From NCBI RefSeq assembly GCF_006783905.1, contig NZ_VFPE01000001.1, positions 248,001 through 312,000 on the forward strand: a stretch of 64,000 nt of DNA, read 5' to 3'. Both the position numbers and the translations under genes were made by a program. The notes beneath the pieces are model-generated. The model saw nothing but the letters and a program-made list of their open reading frames with translations, ran no database searches and was not told the DNA's origin. The DNA is from Microbacterium kyungheense (GTDB taxonomy: Bacteria > Actinomycetota > Actinomycetes > Actinomycetales > Microbacteriaceae). Shown here one piece after another: positions 15,460 through 23,774 of the stretch (positions are counted from its first letter, which is position 1; the number at the start of each line of letters is the position of its first letter).

Positions 15460-17115
15460 GTGCCCGACCGTCGCGAAGATCGAGCGATCCATACGGATCG
15501 TCCGGCCGAACGATCCGCAAACGACACCCTCCCGACCGTGCGCGAGGTGATCGCGCTCGACCCTGTTGCCAACGGGGTCCCCGAGGTGCTCGTCGGTGAC
15601 GAAGCCCTCGACGCGCGCGTGCGCTGGGTCCACGTGTCCGACAGCGCGGGTGTCGCTCGTCTGCTCGACGGGGGCGAGCTGCTGCTGTCGACGGGCTCTT
15701 CCTGGCCGGCCGAGCCGGCGGACCTCCGCCGCTTCGTGGACGAACTCGTGGATGCCGGTCTCTCAGGTCTCGTGTTGGAGCTGGGCACGCACTACCACTA
15801 CGTCCCCGCCGTGGTCGTCGACGCGGCGCGGGAGCGTGGGCTCGCCCTGGTCGTCCTGCACCGCGAGGTGAAGTTCGTAGCCCTGACCGAGGCCGTGCAC
15901 AGCCGCATCATCACCGGTCAGACCGACGCGCTGCGCGCCCGTGACGAGGTGCGCGAACGCTTCACCGCCCTCGTGCTGCGCGGCTCGCCCGCCGACTTCA
16001 TCGTGCATCAGCTCGCGCAGACGCTCGGCGCTCCGATCGTCCTGGAGAACCTCGGCTACGAGGTCGTCGCCGCCGAGGTGCCGCTCGCGCTCGAGGAGGA
16101 CCTCTTCACGGAGTGGGAGCTCCAGTCCCGCACCGCACATCGTCGCCTCGCCGCCCGTCGTGAACGGGGTGCCGCACCGGACGCCGACGACTGGCTCATC
16201 GTCCCGGTCGAAGCCCGAGGCATCCGCTGGGGCAACCTCATCGCGCTTCCCGGGCCCGAACACGCCGCCGGGCGCACCGCCGTGCTCGAGCAGGGCGCGA
16301 TCGCGCTCGCCGTGGGCCGGCTGGCCGACGGCGACGCCGACGAATGGGCGCGCATCGGCCGCCGTCGTCTGGTCGACGGACTGCTGGCCGGCCGGTTCGC
16401 GGGCGTCGGAGGAGCGGCCGCACGTCTCGAGGCTGCCGGGCTGCCGTTGCGCGGGGCGCGGCTGTACGGGCTGGTGATCGCCGGCGCGGCCGTCGCGACG
16501 GAGCGAGCGGATGCCGCGACCCGTGCCTTGCGCGGACGTGCCCTTGCGGGTTCGGCCCCGGCGGGGGGCGTGGGCGCGACGATGCTGGTCTCGCTGCCGC
16601 CGGATGCGGTCTTCGACGACGCGGCGGTGCTGACGTTGGTGCGCGGTCTCGTGGAACCGGCCGACGTGGAGCGCGTCGTCGTGTCGGTCGGCCGTGCCGC
16701 GTCGGGGATCGAGGAGGCGCTCGCATCGGTGCACGAGGCTGTCGACCTCGCCGGGGGCCGGCGCCGCCGTTCGGGTCGGGGCCCGTACCTGAGGCGCTCC
16801 GAGAACCGGCCGCTCGTGCAGCTCGTGACCGCGCTGCGCGACGACCATCGGGTGCTCGAGCACGGTGAGCGCATGCTCGCACCCCTGATCTCGCACGACC
16901 TGCAGCGGTCAGGAGACCTGCTCGACGTTCTGGAGGCGATGCTCGCGCACCCCGGCAACCGCACGGCGGCGGCATCCGCTTCGCACTTGTCGCGCTCGGT
17001 GTTCTACCAGCGCATCGCCCTCATCGAGGAGCTCCTCGGCTCCGACCTCGACGACGGCGAGACCCAGACGGCCCTGCATCTCGCCCTGCTCGTGCGGAGG
17101 TCCGCCGGGCGCTGA
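15460..17115 (+). CDS. PucR family transcriptional regulator
   Basis: A 551-residue regulator. The N-terminal PucR sensor domain begins at about residue 27 (TVREVIALDPVANGVPEVLVGDEALDARVRW), a central GGDEF-like region follows, and the C terminus is the PucR helix-turn-helix (LLDVLEAMLAHPGNRTAAASASHLSRSVFYQRI). PucR proteins switch on purine, GABA, polyamine or proline degradation. It probably controls the divergent dehydrogenase/transaminase pair. The first 26 residues (MPDRREDRAIHT and on) are unlike the family and are encoded across a perfect dyad, so the true start may be further in, for example GTG at 15538. Confidence 0.9.
   Translation: MPDRREDRAIHTDRPAERSANDTLPTVREVIALDPVANGVPEVLVGDEALDARVRWVHVSDSAGVARLLDGGELLLSTGSSWPAEPADLRRFVDELVDAGLSGLVLELGTHYHYVPAVVVDAARERGLALVVLHREVKFVALTEAVHSRIITGQTDALRARDEVRERFTALVLRGSPADFIVHQLAQTLGAPIVLENLGYEVVAAEVPLALEEDLFTEWELQSRTAHRRLAARRERGAAPDADDWLIVPVEARGIRWGNLIALPGPEHAAGRTAVLEQGAIALAVGRLADGDADEWARIGRRRLVDGLLAGRFAGVGGAAARLEAAGLPLRGARLYGLVIAGAAVATERADAATRALRGRALAGSAPAGGVGATMLVSLPPDAVFDDAAVLTLVRGLVEPADVERVVVSVGRAASGIEEALASVHEAVDLAGGRRRRSGRGPYLRRSENRPLVQLVTALRDDHRVLEHGERMLAPLISHDLQRSGDLLDVLEAMLAHPGNRTAAASASHLSRSVFYQRIALIEELLGSDLDDGETQTALHLALLVRRSAGR
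15494..15517. promoter_or_regulatory. Second dyad, CGGATCGT-N8-ACGATCCG
   Basis: Perfect 8-bp arms around an 8-base centre, lying in what the longest frame would make the first codons of the PucR gene. Its core repeats that of the 15396 dyad. It is either an operator inside the coding sequence or a sign that the gene starts later. Confidence 0.45.
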
Positions 17116-17123
17116 CGTGCGCC

Positions 17124-17200
17124 CTTCAACAGGTCAACCGCACTCATTCAGGAGGCTGCGGAGCCAGATCTCCTGCGAAACGGCGGTTGACCTGTTGAAG
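17124..17200. terminator. Large palindrome between convergent genes
   Basis: CTTCAACAGGTCAACCGC at 17124-17141 and its exact reverse complement at 17183-17200 form an 18-bp perfect stem, with a nested CAGGAG/CTCCTG pair inside the 41-base loop. It fills the gap between the PucR and alcohol dehydrogenase genes and may stop transcription from both sides. The arms are less GC-rich than normal terminators here, so a small repeat element is another reading. Confidence 0.6.
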
Positions 17201-17219
17201 CGGTGAGCTGCGGCAGGAC

Positions 17220-18263
17220 TCACGCGCGCCTCGGGTCGATCATCGTCATGCCGGCCGGGGTCGCCCGGTCGAACGCGGGCAGCAGCTCTGCCGCTTCCGA
17301 GAGTCCCACGACGCGCTCGATGAGCGCCTCGGGGTGCAGGGCGCCCGACGCGATCAGTGCCAGCATCCCGGGATAGTCCACGGCGGCCATGCCGTGGCTG
17401 CCGAGCAGGTCGAGCTCCCATCCGATCACGCGCGACATCGGCACCCGCGGGTGACCCGTGACCGGCGGGAGCAGGCCGATCTGCACGTGGCGTCCCCGCC
17501 GCCGCAGGCTGTGGATCGCGTCGGTGCAGGTCTGCTCGCTGCCGACGGCATCCACCGACACGTGGGTTCCGCCGAGGCTCAGCTCGTGGACGAGCGCGGG
17601 CACATCGCGGCCGTCGGCGAGAACGGTGTGGTCGGCGCCGAGAAGGGATGCCGCATCCAGCGCCGCCTGGTGGCGATCGACGACGATCACCCGGGCGCCG
17701 AGGGCCTTGGCGATCACGACGGCGCTCAGCCCGACGCCGCCGGCGCCGACGATCGTGGCCCATTCGTCCGCCGCGAGATGGGCGCGGCCGACGAGTCCGC
17801 GATAGGCGGTGGCGAACCGACAGCCGAGAGCGGCCGCCGCTTCGAAGCTCACCGACTCGGGAATGGCCACGAGGTTCGCGTCGGCAGCGTGCAGCGCGAC
17901 GAACTCCGCGAACGACCCGTCGTGCGTGAAGCCGGGCTGCGTCTGCTCGGGGCACACCTGCGCGTCGCCCTGAATGCACCATTCGCAGCGGCCGCAGCCG
18001 CAGACGAACGGCACGGTGACGCGGTCCCCGATCCGCCAGTTCTCGACTCCCGCGCCCACCTCGGCGATGACGCCGGCGAGCTCGTGTCCGGGCACGTGGG
18101 GGAGCGCGATGTCGTCGTCGTGCCCAGCCCACCCGTGCCAGTCGCTGCGGCACAGCCCGGTCGCGCGCACCTCGACGACGACGCCCCCGTGGGGAGCAGT
18201 CGGCAGGGGCACGTCACGAACCTCCGGAGCGACACCGAAGGCGTCGTAGACGACAGCACGCAT
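17220..18263 (-). CDS. Zinc-dependent alcohol dehydrogenase
   Basis: A 347-residue medium-chain dehydrogenase. Catalytic zinc ligands are in GLCRSDWHG and PHVPGHELAG, and the structural zinc site is CGCGRCEWCIQGDAQVC, so both zincs should be present. The nucleotide-binding loop is IVGAGGVGLSAVVIAKALGARVI, followed by Asp in VIVVDRH, which favours NAD. It oxidises an alcohol to an aldehyde or ketone. A ribosome site GGAGGC lies just before the ATG. It follows the CocE-type hydrolase on the same strand with a 28-base gap, so the pair may act in sequence on an ester or amide. The exact substrate is not readable. Confidence 0.9.
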   Translation of the reverse strand: MRAVVYDAFGVAPEVRDVPLPTAPHGGVVVEVRATGLCRSDWHGWAGHDDDIALPHVPGHELAGVIAEVGAGVENWRIGDRVTVPFVCGCGRCEWCIQGDAQVCPEQTQPGFTHDGSFAEFVALHAADANLVAIPESVSFEAAAALGCRFATAYRGLVGRAHLAADEWATIVGAGGVGLSAVVIAKALGARVIVVDRHQAALDAASLLGADHTVLADGRDVPALVHELSLGGTHVSVDAVGSEQTCTDAIHSLRRRGRHVQIGLLPPVTGHPRVPMSRVIGWELDLLGSHGMAAVDYPGMLALIASGALHPEALIERVVGLSEAAELLPAFDRATPAGMTMIDPRRA

Positions 18264-18291
18264 GCCTCCATCGTCGCACCGGCGGCGGGGT

Positions 18292-19911
18292 TCACCGCCC
18301 GCCGGCGGCGATCGGCAGTTCGAGTACCTGCGGCTGCTCGGGGCCGGAATGAAGCCGGATCATGACGCGACGGCTGGAGCGGTACAGCGCGGGGAATGCA
18401 CCCCACAGCGGGTTGCGCGGTGACAGCTGGCGGCCCGCGACGTGCAGCCGAAGCTCGTCTCCGGCACGGAAGAAGGTCGCCGACGGGGCGAAGGCGATCT
18501 CGACCTCCCGCGGTTCGCGGCTCGCGGTCATGCGCTGGAAGCCGGTCGTGACCAGGTCGCGGCCGAACCCGTACGACCCCTCGAACGGCACGAACTCGCC
18601 GTCGGTCCACTTCGACAGGCCGGCGAACAGCGACAGCGGCCCCTCCGATGCGGCGCTGACCCGCAGTCGCACGCGGGCATCTCCGGTCACCTCGACGTCC
18701 TCGTCGAACGTCCAGGAGAACCGCGCAGCGCGGCGACGAGAGGGGAACGCGAGGGATGCCGCGGCCTCGGCCGGGGCGGGCGACATCCGCCCGTCCGCCT
18801 GCAGGTGCAGCGTCAGCGATCGTCCCGGCGGAGGCCACGCGTCCTCGCCACGCACCTCGTGGATGCGATCGCCGCGGTCGCGCACCTCGAGTCGCACCCG
18901 AGGCAATTCGGCGGGGACGCACTTGAGGTGCGCGTCGAGGAACGTCTGCTGCACGGCCATGGCGCCGTCGCTGTAGAACGCCGCCCACTTGCCCGTGCGG
19001 TGGGTGTACAGGTGGCGTTCGTGGGAGGACGCCTCGGCGAAGGCCCGGAAGCTGCCGCGGGTGTGCAGGTTCGCATCCGAGAAGCTGCCGCACACCAGCA
19101 TCGGCGTCTGGATGCGTTCGAGGTCCGGAGCGAGCGATCGCCACCAGGCGTCGTCGTCACGCCGTGCCACCGCCTCCCGGCCGAGGTCGGGCGACATCCG
19201 CGTCGACCGGCGCATGACGGTCGTCCACAGCCGCGAGAAGCCGACCTCCCGGACTCCGCCCGGGTAGAAGAAGTCGCGGTAGGCGTCCGTGAAGCCCTCC
19301 CACGGCACGATCGCCCGCAGATGCGGCGGGTGCAGCGCGGCGGTCTTGTACTGCGAGATCGCGAGGTAGGACACACCGAGCATCGCCACGGGGCCGCTGC
19401 ACCAATCCTGCTGGGCGATCCACTCGATGGCGTCGAAGACATCCTGCGCCTCGGCGTCGCTCAGCAGCGATCCGACGCCGTCGGAGTGGCCGGCGCCTCG
19501 CACGTCGAGGTTCACGACCGCGTAGCCGCGCGGCACCCACTGCGACGGATCCGGCGCCTCCCAGCTCGTCTCGTCCGAGATGCGGACGGTGCCCGTCTGG
19601 CGCAGGATCCGGAACTGCGGGTTGATTCGGTATCCGCGTCCACGTCGCTGCGGCAGTGCGTCCTTCCCGTACGGGTGGGCGCACAGGAGCGCGGGGAGCG
19701 GTCCGCCGTCGCGGGGAAGGTAAACGTTCGCACGCAGGATCGTCCCGTCTCGCATCGGGATCTCGACGTCGTGCAGTTTGCGCACGTCGGGGCCCGACGG
19801 CGTCACGACGACGGGAGGCCGAACCGCCCGCCGTACGCGGATCCAGGCGGATGCGACGGCGCCGCGGCGACGCCAGGGGCGGTCGGTCGCAGGCTCGGAT
19901 CGGAGGCGCAC
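18292..19911 (-). CDS. CocE/NonD family alpha/beta hydrolase (X-Pro dipeptidyl-peptidase-like)
   Basis: A 539-residue protein with the CocE layout: an alpha/beta hydrolase (EIPMRDGTILRANVYLPRD, nucleophile Ser in MLGVSYLAISQYK) with a helical cap, then a C-terminal jelly-roll of beta strands (SWTFDEDVEVTGDARVRLRVSA). Members cleave esters, amides or X-Pro dipeptides; the substrate cannot be told here. There is no signal peptide. The GTG start is supported by TAGCGT six bases upstream. It lies upstream of the alcohol dehydrogenase gene on the same strand. Confidence 0.85.
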   Translation of the reverse strand: MRLRSEPATDRPWRRRGAVASAWIRVRRAVRPPVVVTPSGPDVRKLHDVEIPMRDGTILRANVYLPRDGGPLPALLCAHPYGKDALPQRRGRGYRINPQFRILRQTGTVRISDETSWEAPDPSQWVPRGYAVVNLDVRGAGHSDGVGSLLSDAEAQDVFDAIEWIAQQDWCSGPVAMLGVSYLAISQYKTAALHPPHLRAIVPWEGFTDAYRDFFYPGGVREVGFSRLWTTVMRRSTRMSPDLGREAVARRDDDAWWRSLAPDLERIQTPMLVCGSFSDANLHTRGSFRAFAEASSHERHLYTHRTGKWAAFYSDGAMAVQQTFLDAHLKCVPAELPRVRLEVRDRGDRIHEVRGEDAWPPPGRSLTLHLQADGRMSPAPAEAAASLAFPSRRRAARFSWTFDEDVEVTGDARVRLRVSAASEGPLSLFAGLSKWTDGEFVPFEGSYGFGRDLVTTGFQRMTASREPREVEIAFAPSATFFRAGDELRLHVAGRQLSPRNPLWGAFPALYRSSRRVMIRLHSGPEQPQVLELPIAAGGR

Positions 19912-20025
19912 GGCGCGACGCTACCATCCGGTCGCGCGGGGCGGCAGAGCGTCGACCGGCGCCGCCTTGACGCGGAGCTGCTCGTGCCGCCGGGGCTTCG
20001 TCTCTCTCCCGACGAACAGGCCCGA

Positions 20026-20349
20026 TCAGCCGGCGACGTAGACCTTCCGGAGCGTCTCGCGCACGGTCCACACCGTGTGCATGCCCTCGGTGAGCCGCAC
20101 CACCGCACCGGCGCGCAGCTCGACCGGGTCGAGCGGAGGGTCGGTGAACGACAGGGTCGCCGAACCAGACAGGACGACGAACACCTCGTCGGCCTCGACG
20201 TCCGTCGAGGTGCCGGGCGTGTGCTCCCAGACGCCCGTCGTCTCGGTCAGCTCGATGAAGCCCGCCAGCGGGGAACCAGACAGCACCTGGCCGGACGGCA
20301 GCGGCTCCAGCGGGATCGCGAGGGACGCGGCATCCTGAGCCAGGATCAC
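20026..20349 (-). CDS. Small cupin-domain protein (DUF861/EutQ-like)
   Basis: A 107-residue single-domain cupin: GVWEHTPGTSTDVEADEVFVVLSGSATLSF gives the His and Glu of motif 1, and LRAGAVVRLTEGMHTVWTV resembles motif 2. It starts at GTG within the stop of the upstream oxidoreductase (GTGA, four-base overlap), so the two are translated together. The pairing with an amine oxidoreductase is common for polyamine or amino acid degradation. It may bind metal and a small acid; catalysis is not proven. Confidence 0.85.
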   Translation of the reverse strand: MILAQDAASLAIPLEPLPSGQVLSGSPLAGFIELTETTGVWEHTPGTSTDVEADEVFVVLSGSATLSFTDPPLDPVELRAGAVVRLTEGMHTVWTVRETLRKVYVAG

Positions 20350-21815
20350 GAGTCGAACCCCAGCCCGAGGGCGTCGAGGGTCTTCAGCAACAGGTTGCGC
20401 TTGCCGAAGTTGTGGTCGGCGCGGTCCAGCGACCAGCGCACCGTGTTCACCGCGAGCGACGCAGCCGGTTCGGGCGGGAAGGGGATGGGGCGCTTGCGGA
20501 CCATCTCGAGCTCGGTGCGCTCGTTCGAGACGCCGTCGAGCAGGTCGAGCATGACCTCGCCGGCGAAGCGGGTCGACCCCACGCCGAGACCCGTGAACCC
20601 GGCAGCGTACGCGACCCGGCGCTCGCGTGCGGTGCCGAAGAAGGCCGTGAACTGCGTCGACGAATCGATCGCACCCGCCCACTGGTGGGTGAAGCGCAGA
20701 CCCTCCAGCTGAGGGAACGTCGTGAAGAAGTGGCCGGCGAGCTTCTCCCACGTCTCGGGGCGGTGCTCGTGGCCCGGCTCCACGCGCCGGCCGTAGTAGT
20801 AGATGGCATCGTACCCGCCGAACAGGATGCGGTTGTCGCGAGTGATCCGGTAGTAGTGGAACTGGTTCGCCAGATCGCCGATGCCCTGGCGGTCGTTCCA
20901 GCCGATCGACGTGAGCTGCTCGTCCGAGAGCGGCTCGGTCATGAGCACGTAGTCGTACACGGGCACCGTCATCAGGCGGTTCCGCTTGAGCAGCGACGGA
21001 AAGACGTTCGTTCCGAGAGCGGCTCGGGATGCCTCGACCCGGCCGTGCTCCGTGATCACGACGACCCCGGGGCCCGACGTGTCGAGCCCGGTGACGTGAG
21101 ACCGCTCGAAGATCTCGACACCGCGCTCCTCGCAGACGCGGGCGAGCTCTGCCGCCATGCGGGCGGGATGCACCATGCCGCACGCGTCCTTCTCCCACAC
21201 GCCCGCGAGGTACGTGGGAGAGTTCACCGAGGCGCGCACCTCGTCCTCGTCGAGGTAGACCACGCCTTGTTCGCCTTCGGCGGCCCACTCCTTGAGCCAC
21301 TCCACCTGGTGCGGCTCTACGGCGGGTGCGAGCTGCCCGGTGCGCTCGAACTGGAAGTCCATGCCGTATCTCGACTCGGACTCCTGGATCGCATCGAGAT
21401 TCTCGAGGCCGAGCCGCTCGATGAGCGGCATCTCGTTCGGCCAGCGCGCCATGCCGTTCTCGTGGCCATGAGTCAGGCTGGACTCGCAGAATCCGCCGTT
21501 GCGGCCCGAAGCCGCCCAGCCGACGCGCTGCGCCTCGACGACGACGATCTTCGCGCCCGGCATCCGCTCGCCCGCCAGCAGCGCGGTCCACAGGCCGGTG
21601 TATCCACCGCCGACGATCACGAGGTCGGCCCGGTGCGTGCCCACCAGCTGAGGCCGGTCGGGGGTCAGCGACTCGGGAAGGTCGTCGCGCCAGAAGACGG
21701 AATGTCTGGTGTCGGCGAGCGAATGGCGGATGACGGATGCCTGCGGCCGCTGTCGTTCGAAGACGGTCGTGCCCACGGTGATCAACTCCGATGCGTTGGT
21801 TTCTCCCATCCTCAC
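20346..21815 (-). CDS. FAD-dependent amine oxidoreductase (PuuB/DAO-like)
   Basis: A 489-residue flavoprotein of the D-amino acid oxidase fold. The dinucleotide site is ADLVIVGGGYTGLWTALLAGE, the second FAD contact is VGWAASGRNGGFC, and the C-terminal signature is AYAAGFTGLGVGSTRFAGEVMLDLL. The arrangement resembles gamma-glutamylputrescine oxidase (PuuB), which deaminates gamma-glutamylputrescine to its aldehyde. The coupled cupin, the omega-transaminase and the polyamine-type importer nearby fit that role, but other secondary amines are possible. ATG at 21809 is an alternative start. Confidence 0.87.
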   Translation of the reverse strand: MRMGETNASELITVGTTVFERQRPQASVIRHSLADTRHSVFWRDDLPESLTPDRPQLVGTHRADLVIVGGGYTGLWTALLAGERMPGAKIVVVEAQRVGWAASGRNGGFCESSLTHGHENGMARWPNEMPLIERLGLENLDAIQESESRYGMDFQFERTGQLAPAVEPHQVEWLKEWAAEGEQGVVYLDEDEVRASVNSPTYLAGVWEKDACGMVHPARMAAELARVCEERGVEIFERSHVTGLDTSGPGVVVITEHGRVEASRAALGTNVFPSLLKRNRLMTVPVYDYVLMTEPLSDEQLTSIGWNDRQGIGDLANQFHYYRITRDNRILFGGYDAIYYYGRRVEPGHEHRPETWEKLAGHFFTTFPQLEGLRFTHQWAGAIDSSTQFTAFFGTARERRVAYAAGFTGLGVGSTRFAGEVMLDLLDGVSNERTELEMVRKRPIPFPPEPAASLAVNTVRWSLDRADHNFGKRNLLLKTLDALGLGFDS

Positions 21816-21897
21816 CCGAGGGCGGCGGCGGAGGGGAGGGCCGGTGTCGGAGATATCTGAGGCATCCGGACGGATTGTCGGGATGCGGTCGCGCTGC

Positions 21898-22455
21898 TCA
21901 GACGACGCTGAGCTCGCCGATCAGCGCGTCGACGGGGGCCACGCGCGCGTACGTGCCGGCCAGGGCAGCGAGGAACGCGGTGTGCACCTGCGCGCCCGGA
22001 ACCGTCACGTCGCCGAGCATCAGGTCGGGGGCGGCGCACGCGTCCTGTGCGACGGCGAGGATGAAGCCGAGATCCGACGCCGCGCGCACGGTCGCGTCGA
22101 CGCACATGCTCGTCATCATGCCGGCGACGACGATCTCGTCGACCTCGGCGGCGCGCAGCAGCGACTCCAGGCCGGTGTCGAGGAACGCGTTGGGTTCGTG
22201 CTTGACGATCACATGCTCCTGACCGTCGGGTGCCACACGCGCGTCGAACTCGACCCCGGGCGTCTCGGACTCGAAGAAGGCGGCATCCGGTCCGTCCCAG
22301 ATGTGCTGCACGTGGACCACGCGCTCACCCGTGGCACGGAAGGCGCCCAGCAGGCGCGCGGCCGCGTCGGCGGCGGCATCCGATCCGACCAGCGGGTGAC
22401 GGCCGCCGGGGAAGTAGTCGCGCTGGATGTCGATGAGCAGGAGCAGTCGGGTCAC
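21898..22455 (-). CDS. Isochorismatase-like cysteine hydrolase
   Basis: A 185-residue single-domain hydrolase with the complete triad: Asp in LLLIDIQRDYF, Lys in VIVKHEPNAFLDT and Cys in AGMMTSMCVDATVRAA. The family cleaves amides such as nicotinamide, N-carbamoyl compounds, ureidoacrylate, or vinyl ethers. The catabolic surroundings make an amide or carbamoyl substrate likely. The GTG start is supported by TATGCT six bases upstream. Confidence 0.87.
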   Translation of the reverse strand: MTRLLLLIDIQRDYFPGGRHPLVGSDAAADAAARLLGAFRATGERVVHVQHIWDGPDAAFFESETPGVEFDARVAPDGQEHVIVKHEPNAFLDTGLESLLRAAEVDEIVVAGMMTSMCVDATVRAASDLGFILAVAQDACAAPDLMLGDVTVPGAQVHTAFLAALAGTYARVAPVDALIGELSVV

Positions 22456-22477
22456 CGATACAGCATAGGTCGCTGTT

Positions 22478-22840
22478 TCAGTCGCCCTGAGCCCGTCGGC
22501 GGGACTCCAGAACCTCGGGCACGTGCTGCTCCGCCCAGGCCCGCATCGCGGCGATCGGCCCGAGCAGCGACCTTCCGAGATCGGTGAGCGCGTACTCGAC
22601 CCGCGGCGGCGAGTCGGGGAACGACCGGCGCGCGACCAGCCCGTCGGCCTCGAGAGCGCGCAGCGTCTCGGTGAGCACCTTCGGAGAGACCCGGCCGAGA
22701 CGATCCTTGAGCTCGGAGAACCGCATCGTGCGCTCGGACAGCGCGAGCACGATGAACATCGTCCAGCGCTCCCCGATGCGCGAGAGGATCACCCGGCTCG
22801 GGCAGGAGGGGCTGGTCACATCCCACTCGACGGTCGTCAT
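22478..22840 (-). CDS. HxlR family winged-helix regulator
   Basis: A 120-residue MarR/HxlR-type protein: CPSRVILSRIGERWTMFIVLAL, then MRFSELKDRLGRVSPKVLTETLRALEADGLVARR is the recognition helix and wing, and PPRVEYALTDLGRSLLGPI is the second wing. The usual N-terminal sensor cysteine is present (CPS). It is divergent from the epimerase gene with a 64-base gap and probably controls it, in answer to reactive electrophiles or disulfides as in other members. The ATG has a ribosome site (GGAGGTGACC). Confidence 0.9.
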   Translation of the reverse strand: MTTVEWDVTSPSCPSRVILSRIGERWTMFIVLALSERTMRFSELKDRLGRVSPKVLTETLRALEADGLVARRSFPDSPPRVEYALTDLGRSLLGPIAAMRAWAEQHVPEVLESRRRAQGD

Positions 22841-22904
22841 ACGGGGTCACCTCCGGGGAAGTTCCGTTGAAGTAACCGACGGGGTCGGCCCTACCGTGAA
22901 CGGC

Positions 22905-23744
22905 ATGAAGATCCTACTGACCGGTGCGACCGGCTACATCGGCTCCGCCGTCCTCGACACCCTCCTCGACGCCGGCCACGACGTGCTCGCGCCGGTGCGC
23001 AGCGATGAGGCCGCGGCGACCGTCGCGGCGAAGGGCGCCACGCCCGTCGTCGGCGACCTGCACGACGCGGACTGGCTGACGAGTCTGCTCGAGGGGACGG
23101 ATGCCGCGATCCACACCGCGGCGTCGGGCGATGCCGAACGCCTGAATGTCGCAGTGGTCGACGCCGCCGAGCGCGCCTACCGCGGGACGGACCGGCGGTT
23201 CGTGCTGACCAGCGGAATCTGGGAGTACGGCGCAGGCGCCGGCATCCACAGTTCAGACACGCCGGATCCGGCCGGCCTCGTGGCGTGGCGGGTCCCGATC
23301 GAGGAGCGTCTGCTCGCCTCGGGAGTGGCCGCCACGATCGTCGTGCCGGGGGTCGTGTACGGGCAGGGGAAGGGGCTCGTGTCGGTGATCGTCGATGCTC
23401 CGCGCACGGCAGACGGCGCGCTCACCCTCGTCGGCGACGGTTCGCAGCGCTGGACGTGGGTTCACGTCGACGACCTCGCCCGCCTGTACCTGCTGGCGGT
23501 GACGAACCCTGTCCCGGTCGGCCGGCTGATCGCGAGCGACGGCGCGCCCGTCCGCGTGCGCGAGGTCGCCGAGGCCACGGGAGCGACCGTCGCGGCCGAG
23601 TCCGTCGACGCAACCCGCGCTCGCCTCGGCGCCGCGTTCGCCGATGCGCTGCTGCTCGACCAGGCGGCCGACGGCGCCGAGGCGCGCGAGCTCGGCTGGA
23701 CGCCCGAGCACGTCGGCGTGCTGCAGGAACTGGCGCGGGTCTGA
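22905..23744 (+). CDS. NAD(P)-dependent epimerase/dehydratase family protein
   Basis: A 279-residue extended SDR. ILLTGATGYIGSAVLDTLLDAGHDV is the Rossmann site; VVGDLHDADWL carries the adenine-contact Asp. The Tyr-Lys catalytic pair of classical epimerases is not seen in the usual place, so it may be an atypical, NmrA-like or reductase member. The start is marked by TACCGT seven bases upstream (22892-22897) with TTGAAG at 22867-22872 as a possible -35. The HxlR regulator across the gap is the likely controller. Confidence 0.85.
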   Translation: MKILLTGATGYIGSAVLDTLLDAGHDVLAPVRSDEAAATVAAKGATPVVGDLHDADWLTSLLEGTDAAIHTAASGDAERLNVAVVDAAERAYRGTDRRFVLTSGIWEYGAGAGIHSSDTPDPAGLVAWRVPIEERLLASGVAATIVVPGVVYGQGKGLVSVIVDAPRTADGALTLVGDGSQRWTWVHVDDLARLYLLAVTNPVPVGRLIASDGAPVRVREVAEATGATVAAESVDATRARLGAAFADALLLDQAADGAEARELGWTPEHVGVLQELARV

Positions 23745-23774
23745 GCACCGGTGCGCGCGGGAACGTCGGCGGGC

